Positions 26,500 through 34,300 of a stretch of 35,126 bases of DNA are shown here, in pieces. Both the position numbers and the translations under genes were made by a program. The DNA lies in the NCBI GenBank assembly GCA_964546955.1, contig CAZJLP010000051.1, positions 1 to 35,126 on the forward strand, given 5' to 3'. Source of the DNA: CAZJLP01 sp964546955. Lineage in GTDB: Bacteria > Verrucomicrobiota > Verrucomicrobiia > Opitutales > Opitutaceae. The notes beneath the pieces are model-generated. The model was not told where the DNA came from. It made no database searches and worked only from the letters and a program-made list of their open reading frames with translations. How positions within the stretch are numbered: the stretch's first letter is position 1; each line of letters starts with the position of its first letter.

Positions 26500-26523
26500 A
26501 TCGGCCGACGTGCGTTCCGAAGC

Positions 26524-26563
26524 CCGGCGTTTCGCCGGCTGTGCCCCGCCCACCGGCGGGGCA
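26524..26563 (+). terminator. Tandem hairpins after the CHRD gene
   Basis: Two adjacent stem-loops: CCGGCG/CGCCGG (26524-26529 and 26533-26538, loop TTT), and a perfect 9-bp TGCCCCGCC/GGCGGGGCA (26542-26550 and 26555-26563, loop CACC). Only a weak T-rich tail follows (ATTGTGTT), so termination is likely but may be partial. Confidence 0.55.
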
Positions 26564-26637
26564 TTGTGTTGGACGATCCCGAGGAAGGGTTGACGTGGAG
26601 GCCCGGTGGCAAACGCTGGGTCCAGCCACTTCTCCCT

Positions 26638-27294
26638 ATGAAAGTCACCTACTACCTCGAAGTTTTGTCGTCCTGGTGTTACTGGGTCGAACCCGTTTGG
26701 CTCGAGTTGAAAACGCGGTTCGCGAGCCGCGCTGAGTTTCATTGGAAAATTGCGTTGATGAAGCCGAGCGACTTTCCGGTTTCTCAAGCGCAATGCGATT
26801 GGTTTTACCGCCGAAGCGGCACGATTGTGCGTTCGCCCTTCATGCTCAGCTCAGGATGGTTCGAGCTCGGGCGCAAAGGACACTATCCGGCCCCCAACCT
26901 GGTGGCCGAAGCCGCCAGGGACTTCGGCGTCACCGACGATCGCGTGCGACTTGCCATCAACCATGCCGCCTTACGCGAAGGCCGAAAGATGGGCGACATC
27001 GTCGAAGCGGTTCAAATTGCGGCGAGCGCGGCCGGACTCGATGCGGCCAAACTCCGAGCTCGGGCCGAGTCGCCTGAGGTGCTCGCGCGGGTGCAAGCGT
27101 CGACCGCCGAATTTCACGCTTTGCAAGTCACTCAACGGCCCACCTTCGTGCTGGAGGACGCAATTGGAGACAAAGCGGTTTTTTCCGGAATCGCGCGAGC
27201 CGAACCGCTCGCCGCCGCGATCGAGGCCATGCTGGACGACACCGCCGCCTATGCAGCGCACGCAGCCCATTGGGGAAAACCGCCGGCGGAGTGA
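26638..27294 (+). CDS. DsbA-fold thiol oxidoreductase family protein with a single active-site cysteine
   Basis: A 218-residue protein of the DsbA/FrnE-like superfamily. The N-terminal beta strand (KVTYYLEVL) leads to SSWCYWVEP, which takes the place of the CPWC active site: Cys14 is kept and the first cysteine is Ser11. The inserted helical domain covers about residues 60-150. The cis-proline loop QRPTFVL (Pro168) and the GDKAVFSGIA segment follow, as in the family. No signal peptide is seen, which fits cytoplasmic FrnE-like proteins better than periplasmic DsbA. With one cysteine it cannot work as a simple disulfide oxidase; a glutathione-linked or isomerase-type role is possible. The ATG at 26638 starts exactly at the fold; the frame also opens upstream at 26566 but without homology. 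Confidence 0.82.
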   Translation: MKVTYYLEVLSSWCYWVEPVWLELKTRFASRAEFHWKIALMKPSDFPVSQAQCDWFYRRSGTIVRSPFMLSSGWFELGRKGHYPAPNLVAEAARDFGVTDDRVRLAINHAALREGRKMGDIVEAVQIAASAAGLDAAKLRARAESPEVLARVQASTAEFHALQVTQRPTFVLEDAIGDKAVFSGIARAEPLAAAIEAMLDDTAAYAAHAAHWGKPPAE

Positions 27295-27382
27295 TCGACG
27301 TTCGAAGCGACGGCGGGGAGACCATCGATCCGCCGCCGTCGATTGACGTGCTTCGGGCTGCCTCTCCATCCTGGCGCGTCGC

Positions 27383-28198
27383 ATGAAGCCCAAGCCCATC
27401 CTCTCTGTCACCGATCTTCGCGTCTCTCGGGGACGGAAGGATCTGCTGCGGGGTGTCGAGTGGACGGTCAAACGCGGCGAACACTGGGTCATCCTCGGTC
27501 CCAACGGTTGCGGCAAGACATCGCTGCTCCGAGCACTCACGGGTTATCTCCCGCCCAGCGCGGGAGAAATAGCGCTGCTGGGCGAAAACTACGGAGAGAG
27601 TGACTGGCGCGAGCTTCGCCGGCAGATCGGGCTGGTCTCGTCCGCACTGCAAATCTCCATACCTCCCGCCGAACCGGCCCTCGAGACGGTGATGAGCGGC
27701 AAATTCGCGCAGTTGGACCTGTGGGCCCGGACCACGGCGGCCGATCGCTCCTTCGGCCGCCGACTTCTGCGCCGTGTGGGAACGCCTGAACTCGAGGCGC
27801 GCGAATGGGTGTTTCTGTCGCAGGGAGAACGCCAGCGCGTACTCATCGCACGGGCCTTGATGGCAAAACCCAAACTCTTGATCCTCGATGAACCCTGCGG
27901 GGGCTTGGATCCGCTCGCGCGCGAACACTTTCTCGCCATGATCGATGAACTGGGCCGCCAGAAAAGCAGTCCGTCCCTGGTACTGGTAACCCATCATGTC
28001 GAAGAAATCGTGCCCACATTTACTCACGCCTTGTTGATGAGAGCGGGAGGGATCGTCGCCGCGGGACCTCTTCGCTCCACGCTGACCACTGCGTCGCTTC
28101 GCGCCACCTTCAAAGCGGGCCTGACGCTCACGCTCCGCGATCGCCGCTATCGCCTGCGGCTCTCCGAACCGCACGCGCGGTCAGCCAGCACATTTTGA
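27383..28198 (+). CDS. ABC transporter ATP-binding protein
   Basis: A 271-residue ABC ATPase. Walker A is GPNGCGKTS (39-47), the signature LSQGERQR (145-152), Walker B LLILDE (165-170), and the switch histidine H204 in VTHH. The Q-loop region is around 81-90 (QIGLVSSALQ). The tail after about 235 is basic and may bind a partner. The order of motifs and the closeness to ModF/iron-type ATPases suggests an import-type or metal-related function, but no permease or binding-protein gene is present. Its stop codon overlaps the start of the following exchanger gene (TTGA, 28195-28198), so the two are translated together. The ATG at 27383 is used. The 88-base gap upstream has no gene. Confidence 0.9.
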   Translation: MKPKPILSVTDLRVSRGRKDLLRGVEWTVKRGEHWVILGPNGCGKTSLLRALTGYLPPSAGEIALLGENYGESDWRELRRQIGLVSSALQISIPPAEPALETVMSGKFAQLDLWARTTAADRSFGRRLLRRVGTPELEAREWVFLSQGERQRVLIARALMAKPKLLILDEPCGGLDPLAREHFLAMIDELGRQKSSPSLVLVTHHVEEIVPTFTHALLMRAGGIVAAGPLRSTLTTASLRATFKAGLTLTLRDRRYRLRLSEPHARSASTF

Positions 28199-29217
28199 AC
28201 CCTATCGTCCAGTTCCTCGACGCGCTGGGTCTTGCTCACCCGCTGACGTACTTGCTTCTCTTTCTGGCTGCGTCGTTTCTCATGATCTGGCGCCTGGAGT
28301 CCCTGATCGAGCACGGCCTCGAAGGCACCGCCCTGGGAACGTTGGTAATGCCCTACTGCTCCGGCTTGGGGAACCTGATCTTTGTCGTGCTTTTGTTGCG
28401 CGACAAAGGCTCCGCCTCGGAGGTGATGACCAATTGCCTGGTCAACAACACGACGAATCTCACGCTGCTTCTCGGAATACCTGCGCTCATTTGGGGTCTG
28501 AACGTTTCTTCGGCCGCCGCCCCCAATAAAGGATCGAAGCCGAAAAAATCGAAAAAGACGGAGCGTTTGGAAACCGAGAAGCGCCTCAGCCGGCTTTCGC
28601 TGCTCCTGACCCTCGCGGCAGTCGCCTTTTTCACCGGCGCCGTCTGGGCGCTGGGCCAGGACGGCACGCTGGATCTTGGGGATGGCCTCGTACTCGTCGG
28701 CATCTTCCTTTTTTGGCAGTGCTTTCACATTTTCGACGTCCTGAAGCACAACGTGAAGGAGCGGCACTCCTTCAGCCTGATGTTCTATGTCGACTTGGTC
28801 GTGCTGCTAGTGGGCGCCGTGTTATTGTACACGTCGCTGGACTCGTTGGTAAGTTGGCTCGGCGCGCAAAAATCGGGTTTCTTCAGCGCGAAGAATCTGG
28901 GTTGGCTCACCGGCTGGCTCATGGTCCTTCCCAACGGCGTACTCGCCTTGTACTACGCCTCTCGGCAAAGGGCGGATGTCGTCTACAGCTCCCAAGTCGG
29001 GGACGGTCACATTTGCATCCCTCTCTGCCTAGGTCTGTTTGCGATTTTCAAGCCGCTGCCCATTCCGAAGTTTTTCGAGACCAGCATGCTCGTCATCCTC
29101 GGCGCGGCCGCTCTCCATTTTTTCTTTGTCGTCCTTTTCGGCCGACTGCCCCGGTGGGTGGGAGCTGTCCTGATCGCAGCCTACGTGTGGTTCGTGTACC
29201 GGGGATGGGTGGCCTAG
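28195..29217 (+). CDS. CaCA-type sodium/calcium exchanger family membrane protein
   Basis: A 340-residue polytopic membrane protein with about ten hydrophobic segments. Two inverted-repeat-like regions are visible: GLGNLIFVVLL...SEVMTNCLVNNTTNLTLLLG (about 57-94) and GWLMVLPNGVLALYYASRQ...VVYSSQVGDGHICIPLCLGL (about 242-282). This alpha-repeat layout and the N/T-rich ion-site segments are typical of the calcium/cation antiporter family. The G-S-x-P-E motif of well-studied members is not intact, so the ion is uncertain. The first segment ends in a long lysine-rich loop (NKGSKPKKSKKTE, about 110-122) on the cytoplasmic side. The start is TTG at 28195, overlapping the ABC ATPase stop; the next in-frame ATG (MIWRLES) would delete the first helix. 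Confidence 0.78.
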   Translation: MNPIVQFLDALGLAHPLTYLLLFLAASFLMIWRLESLIEHGLEGTALGTLVMPYCSGLGNLIFVVLLLRDKGSASEVMTNCLVNNTTNLTLLLGIPALIWGLNVSSAAAPNKGSKPKKSKKTERLETEKRLSRLSLLLTLAAVAFFTGAVWALGQDGTLDLGDGLVLVGIFLFWQCFHIFDVLKHNVKERHSFSLMFYVDLVVLLVGAVLLYTSLDSLVSWLGAQKSGFFSAKNLGWLTGWLMVLPNGVLALYYASRQRADVVYSSQVGDGHICIPLCLGLFAIFKPLPIPKFFETSMLVILGAAALHFFFVVLFGRLPRWVGAVLIAAYVWFVYRGWVA

Positions 29218-29229
29218 AACCCCCCAACT

Positions 29230-29646
29230 TCACGCCAACGGATCGGCACGCACGCGCTCCGTCATATCCACAAACGGTGCCTGAGCTTTCCGCCAACGCG
29301 GATCCGCGCGGATATCGTCGATCGATCCAAAGGTGTTATTGCAGAGCAAATATGTCTTTTCCCCCAGTCGCACAGCGGCGTCGAAACGTGTGCCCGACGC
29401 GTCCAGGACGAATTCAAAGTCCCCTATTCCGTAGTGCTTGCCTTCCATTTCACCGGCGAGAGGGCCGGAGTCGGCGTGGAGTTTCTGCTCGTAGGACTGA
29501 GCGCGCGGGCCGTAGTAATCCAATACCTTTACCTTTCCCCCGTCGATTGACACCACGACCCACTCGTCGAAGACAGGCTTCTGATAGAGCGCATCCATCA
29601 GTTCGCGACAGGCCTTGAGCAGCGGCCGAAGAGATTCGAGTTTCAT
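29230..29646 (-). CDS. Conserved-looking small protein of unknown function
   Basis: A 138-residue protein that I cannot assign to a family. The N-terminal half has a helix (LRPLLKACRELMDALYQK) followed by alternating strands (DEWVVVSIDGGKVKVLDYYG); the second half continues with GIGDFEFVLDASGTRFDAAV, KTYLLCNNTFGSIDDIRADP. It ends with FVDMTERVRADPLA. There is no signal peptide or membrane segment. The fold looks like an alpha/beta regulatory domain, similar in outline to roadblock/profilin-like folds, but this is a guess. The ATG at 29646 is used, since the frame upstream to 29832 is out of character. It is convergent with the exchanger gene (12 bases) and sits 100 bases downstream of the hydrolase, probably on the same transcript. 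Confidence 0.65.
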   Translation of the reverse strand: MKLESLRPLLKACRELMDALYQKPVFDEWVVVSIDGGKVKVLDYYGPRAQSYEQKLHADSGPLAGEMEGKHYGIGDFEFVLDASGTRFDAAVRLGEKTYLLCNNTFGSIDDIRADPRWRKAQAPFVDMTERVRADPLA

Positions 29647-29746
29647 CGTGGTAGGATTAGCCGGTGGTTTTATCGCATTCGGAACGAACCTCCGGTCTCC
29701 CGCCAGATTTTTCTCGTCAAGGATTCGCGAAAACGCGCGCCCAATC

Positions 29747-30538
29747 CTATCGTGCCCCGAAGAGCTCGTCGAAAAACAGCCGCATATGCTGCCAGGAGCG
29801 GCGCGCCGCCGGCTCGTTGTATCCCACCCCATCGAGCTTTGCTTCGACCCGAATCTTGTCCGCCTCGGGATTCGTGAACGCGTGGATGGCGCCAGCGTAG
29901 CTCACGAACTGATAGTCGATTTTCGCCGACTCCAAGCTCTTCTCAAAAGCCGCGATCGAGTCGGGCTTGATAAACGGATCCACGGCTCCGTGGAGGATCA
30001 GAAATTTGGCTTTCACAGCCGGCGCTGCTTCCGGCGAGAGGGGAATCAGATTTCCGTGAAAACTTACGATGCCCGCGAGCGGAGCGCCGGAATAGGCCAG
30101 CGCCTGACACGTCGTTCCGCCGAAACAGAAGCCAATGGCAGCGATCCGGCGCTTGTCGACCCGCTCGACCTTCAAGAGCTCTTCGAGACCCGCCCGCGCG
30201 CGCTCAGCCATCAGAGGTTTGCCATAAAATGGTCCCGCGAGGTCCCCCGCCTTCTTGGGATCCGTCGTGACAACCCCGGCTCCGTACATATCGAGGGCAA
30301 AAGCGACGTACCCCTGCGCCGCCAGTTGCTCCGCCTTGCTGCGCACGAAAGCGTTCAAGCCCCACCACTCGTGGACAACCAGGACTCCCGGACGCTCCGC
30401 CGAGGTCGCGTCATCATAAGCCAGGAAGCCTTCAAGTTTCACCCCCGCGTGCTCGTAAGCCACGGGTTTGGTCACGACCTTGGCGCTGGCAATTGCAGCC
30501 GACGCGAAAACGAGAAAAAGAGTAACGAGATATTTCAT
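29747..30538 (-). CDS. Dienelactone hydrolase family protein, exported
   Basis: A 263-residue alpha/beta hydrolase of the dienelactone hydrolase family. A signal peptide (MKYLVTLFLVFASAAIASA, 1-19) predicts export to the periplasm, which is unusual for catabolic dienelactone hydrolases but common in this subgroup. The catalytic triad is Cys138 (AIGFCFGGTT), Asp187 (HGAVDPFI) and His219 (AGAIHAFTNP). The oxyanion region is VVHEWWGLN. The natural substrate is unknown; exported members hydrolyse assorted esters. The ATG at 30538 begins the signal peptide; an upstream frame to 30580 has no homology. The 282 bases upstream to the CBS gene (30539-30820) hold no recognisable gene, only a weak stem (CACCTT/AAGGTG near 30737). 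Confidence 0.9.
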   Translation of the reverse strand: MKYLVTLFLVFASAAIASAKVVTKPVAYEHAGVKLEGFLAYDDATSAERPGVLVVHEWWGLNAFVRSKAEQLAAQGYVAFALDMYGAGVVTTDPKKAGDLAGPFYGKPLMAERARAGLEELLKVERVDKRRIAAIGFCFGGTTCQALAYSGAPLAGIVSFHGNLIPLSPEAAPAVKAKFLILHGAVDPFIKPDSIAAFEKSLESAKIDYQFVSYAGAIHAFTNPEADKIRVEAKLDGVGYNEPAARRSWQHMRLFFDELFGAR

Positions 30539-30820
30539 GAGTACACCGGCCGACCATGTGCAAGAAACGGCTCGGGTCAAATGGGCGAGATTCAGGCGTC
30601 CCGCTGGAGGCCGGCGAGACCAGATTTGAAATCGAAATCAGATCAAGCAGGGCGAACCGTCCCCGGCGAGCCGTGGGTGGTCTCGATTTCACGACGCTAC
30701 CCGACCAATCGAACCAAGCTGCACAGCAATGCCGCCACCTTGAATACGAAAAAGGTGACGACGGCTCAGCGAGACGCCTCGCCCTACCTTCCGACCCGCT
30801 TTTCAGCCCCCGATCCCGAT

Positions 30821-31267
30821 CTACTCCGCGCTTCCGTGGATATATTGCCGGAGCTGATCGGCTTCCGCCCGGTGAGACTCGACCAGCCAGCGAGTCACGT
30901 CACCGATCGAAATAAGTCCCAATATCTTTCCATCAGCAGCGAGCACCGGAATGTGACGGCACCGGCGGTCGCTGATGACGTTCATCACCTGCTCCACGGT
31001 GTACTCTGGCGGAATGGTGACGGGCTCTTTCGTCATTACCTGCGAAACCGGGGTCGAACTGGGCACGTAGTCGGCCGCAACAACGCGGGTCAGCACATCG
31101 CGCTCCGTAAATATCCCAGCAAGGCGGTCATTCTCGACTACGATGATTGAGCCGATCTTATGTTGATTCATCACGCGCACCGCTTCTGCAACGGTGGCCG
31201 TAGCTGGCACGGAATAAACGGACGAGCCCTTCCGGCTCAACAAGAGCGCAATCGGGGTATTCATCAT
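30821..31267 (-). CDS. CBS domain-pair protein
   Basis: A 148-residue protein consisting of two CBS domains and little else. CBS1 (about 14-66) reads VYSVPATATVAEAVRVMNQH, GSIIVVENDRLAGIFTERDV; CBS2 (about 76-136) reads VMTKEPVTIPPEYTVEQVMN, RHIPVLAADGKILGLISIGD. CBS pairs (Bateman modules) bind adenosine nucleotides and sense energy or redox state; stand-alone members often regulate unknown partners. It is cytoplasmic. The start is one of two adjacent ATG codons (31267 or 31264); 31267 is used. A weak sigma-70-like promoter lies 20-50 bases upstream (31288-31315). The gene is 101 bases downstream of the hrpA stop, and the hydrolase gene follows on the same strand. Confidence 0.9.
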   Translation of the reverse strand: MMNTPIALLLSRKGSSVYSVPATATVAEAVRVMNQHKIGSIIVVENDRLAGIFTERDVLTRVVAADYVPSSTPVSQVMTKEPVTIPPEYTVEQVMNVISDRRCRHIPVLAADGKILGLISIGDVTRWLVESHRAEADQLRQYIHGSAE

Positions 31268-31287
31268 GGGATTCGGGGTTGAGCGAA

Positions 31288-31315
31288 ACGATACGCGAGG
31301 CCCGAAACGAGGCAA
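31288..31315 (-). promoter_or_regulatory. Possible sigma-70-type promoter for the CBS gene
   Basis: On the minus strand TTGCCT (31310-31315) and TATCGT (31288-31293) are 16 bases apart and precede the ATG at 31267 by about 20 bases. Each box matches the consensus at four of six positions. This is weak evidence; it may be chance. Confidence 0.25.
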
Positions 31316-31368
31316 TGTTTGTTCTCACAAATCTTCGCAAAAGTGTGCAACTCTCCGGCAAAGGAGGA

Positions 31369-34300
31369 TCAACGGGGAAACAACTTATCCAGCGCTCCCA
31401 GATTTTTCAGGGGCGCTGTTTTCTTTTCGGCTGGCTGCGACGCGATCACCAGCGGTTTTGGCGCGCTCGACGGTTGAGCCGTCGATCGTGGTGCCTCTCC
31501 CGATATCTCCGCCGCCAGCACGCGGTCGAGCTTCACCGAGGACACCGGTTCCGCCGTTCCCAGTTCCTGCGCGAACAGGCTGACGCGAAACTCTTCCACC
31601 AGCCACCGCGACGATCCCGGTGGATTCCAGGCAGACGGCTGCCCAGCCCTCCCTTTTTCTCCGGCTTTAACGACGGCCGCCACATAAGGCGCCAATTGCT
31701 TCGAACGTTCGGCGTCTTTGGCGGGATTCTGCCGCCAACGGTCGGCGCGGAGCTTCATTCCCCGGAGGTACCGCGGGAAATGCGCAAGCTGCTCGTACGG
31801 AGTGCGGCGCAAAAAATCGGATGGAACGAGCATCGCGATGTCGTCCTGCAAGCCGGGGTAAGGCTGCGGATGTACGAGCAGTGCTTGGCGCAGGCTGAGT
31901 ATTTCGCGCAGCAAATCGAGCAATCCGGGAAGCAGCGTCCGGATCGACTTCTTCCCGCGCTCCACGGCCGCCTCGAAAGCGCCGGCGGAAAACGCGCCGA
32001 TGGATTGTCCGACCACCCACCGACGAACCGCTTCGTAAACATCGGACTGCAACTGCTCCAAAGGACCGAGCATCGCGGTGAGCGCTCCCAGCTCCCGCAA
32101 TTTCCTCAAGTCTTTCTGCAGCCAGGCCAGTTCGTAGCGAAGCTGCAGCTCGAGCAGCTGCGCCAGCCCTCGCACGGTCTGCCTTTTCGCCTCCTCGGGT
32201 GTCTTGCAAAGGCGGAGCGCCACGCCCGCATTGCCCGAGACGAGTGCGGGAAATGCCGCAACCGGAACACCGGCGATTGCGCCGACTTCGATCGATTCGG
32301 GCACATCCCCGAAACTCCAGGCGGTTTGCTCCGGTTTCTCCCATTTTGCCCGCGCTTTGCGCCAAGCCTCCGGATCCTCCCGCGCGACCGTCGCACTCGC
32401 CTCGCGCTTCCGCGCGGCCACGGCTGCCTGAATTTCTCCCAACTCACGGCTCGCCACGATCTCCTTCCCTTCGTCGTCCACCACGCGAACTCTCACCCGT
32501 AAATGGTCCGGCAGCGGCTTGTCCGCCCATAGCTCCGGATCGATGCGGAGATTAAAACGTTCCCCCAACTGCGCGGCCAAGGACTCGACCAACCGCTCGC
32601 GCCCCCCGGTCAGGCGATCGCGCTGCGCGACCTGCGTCGCCAGACTCTTCGCCGTTTCCGCAAGCGGCGCGAAAACGCGGCGCAGCTCCTTCGGCGCGGA
32701 TCGGAGATAGTGCTCCACCTTCGCTTCCAAATGCCCGGGCACCGCCCAATCCAGCGCGGCCGGTTTGAGCGTCTCGGCTTCTCGAAGGCCAATTTCGAGC
32801 GTCACACCGTCATCCGCCTGCCCGGGCTTGTAGGCATAGGCCAGCGGCAGCGCGCGATTCTCGACCGGAAGTGCTTCGGGAAAGGCGATCGCGTCGTGCT
32901 CCAGCTCCTCGGGCGGACGCAGATCGTTCGCCTCCATCATGAGAAAACGTGGTTCAGCCGCCTTCCGTTCGCGCACCAAGTCCACCAACTCCGCCACGGA
33001 GCTCAAGCCAGGGAAAGAGGTTTTATCCTCCATAGTCCGACGTTTGTCTCCGCTCTTTCCAGTGGGGCGGTTCACTTCGGATTCCGGCAGCAACCGCTCC
33101 GCATAAAACCGATACACCGCCTCATCCAGGTTCATGTAGCTGCTGTCCCTCGCGCGGGTGAGGAGATTTTCGACGTTTTGCCTGACCTCCCGATTGTGCG
33201 CGAGGAAGTCCAGCGGCCAGGTAACCGCGTCGTTCACCAATGCTTCTCGAATAAAGATCTCGGTGGCATGCACCGGGTCCACCCTGCCATAACTGACCGC
33301 GCGCGACTCGAGTTCCAATCCGTACAAGCGCGTGCGCTGCTTGACCATCACGCGGCCCCCTTCCTCGTTCCAAAACGGTTCGCTGTGGGCAACCTTCACC
33401 AGGTGCGCTCCCAAATCGAGCGCCCACACCGGATCCAGTCGCGCGCAGGTCCGTGCATAAAGGCGCCCGGTCTCCATGATCTCGGCGGTGACGATCCACC
33501 GAGGGCCGCGTTTGTCCGCCGCTTTCCCGTCCGCTCGGCTTTGTTTGTCGCGGCCGGCCTTTCTTGACGGGTCCTTCGCTGCGAGCACCGACCCCGGGAA
33601 AAGAGCGACGCGGCGGTCGTGGGTCGCTTTGTAGCCACCGTTTTCGTCGTCGCGCACCGCGATATTTCCGAGCAGCCCGGCGAGGATCGAACGGTGAATG
33701 GAACGGTACCCGGGAGTGTGCGCGGCCAGCTTTGCGTCCTGAGTCTCGCGCGTCGGATTATGGGGAACGCCGTCGAAAACCGACGTCGCCCTGAAGTCGT
33801 CGCGTTGCTCGAGCACATCCACCAGTTGATGATGAATGTCGCGCCACTCGCGCATGCGGGTGTAGCTCAGAAAATGATCCCGGCAGAACCGCCGCAACTT
33901 GGCCTGCGAAAGCGTCTCGAACTCGTCGTGAAACGCTTCCCAAATGTTGAGCAGCGTCAAGAAATCGGAATCCGGATGCGCGAAACGGCGGTGGGCCGCA
34001 TCCGCCTTTTCCCGGGCATCCATGGGCCGCTCGCGCGGGTCCTGAATTGAAAGTCCCGCCGCGATCACCAGCACCTCCCGGACACATTTTTCCGCCCGGG
34101 CCTGCAAAATCATCCGTCCGACCGTGGGATCCACCGGCAGGCGCGCAAGTTCCCGTCCCACCTGCGTCAACGTCCATCCCCTCGCCTCGGCTCCCTGCGC
34201 CGGATCGGCGGACGCGTCCCTCCCCTCGCGGGGAACCGGCTTCCCCATACTGGCCTCCGTTTCCCGCCCCTCCGTCTCCGGAAGGACCCCGGCTTCTGGT

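Noticed and set aside
30556..30915. Open plus-strand frame between the hydrolase and CBS genes
   Set aside because: The product has no recognisable pattern, and its end overlaps the CBS gene in antisense.
31279..32502. Open plus-strand frame of about 400 codons opposite hrpA
   Set aside because: It is antisense to the conserved C-terminal domain of HrpA and shows no signal or domain of its own.
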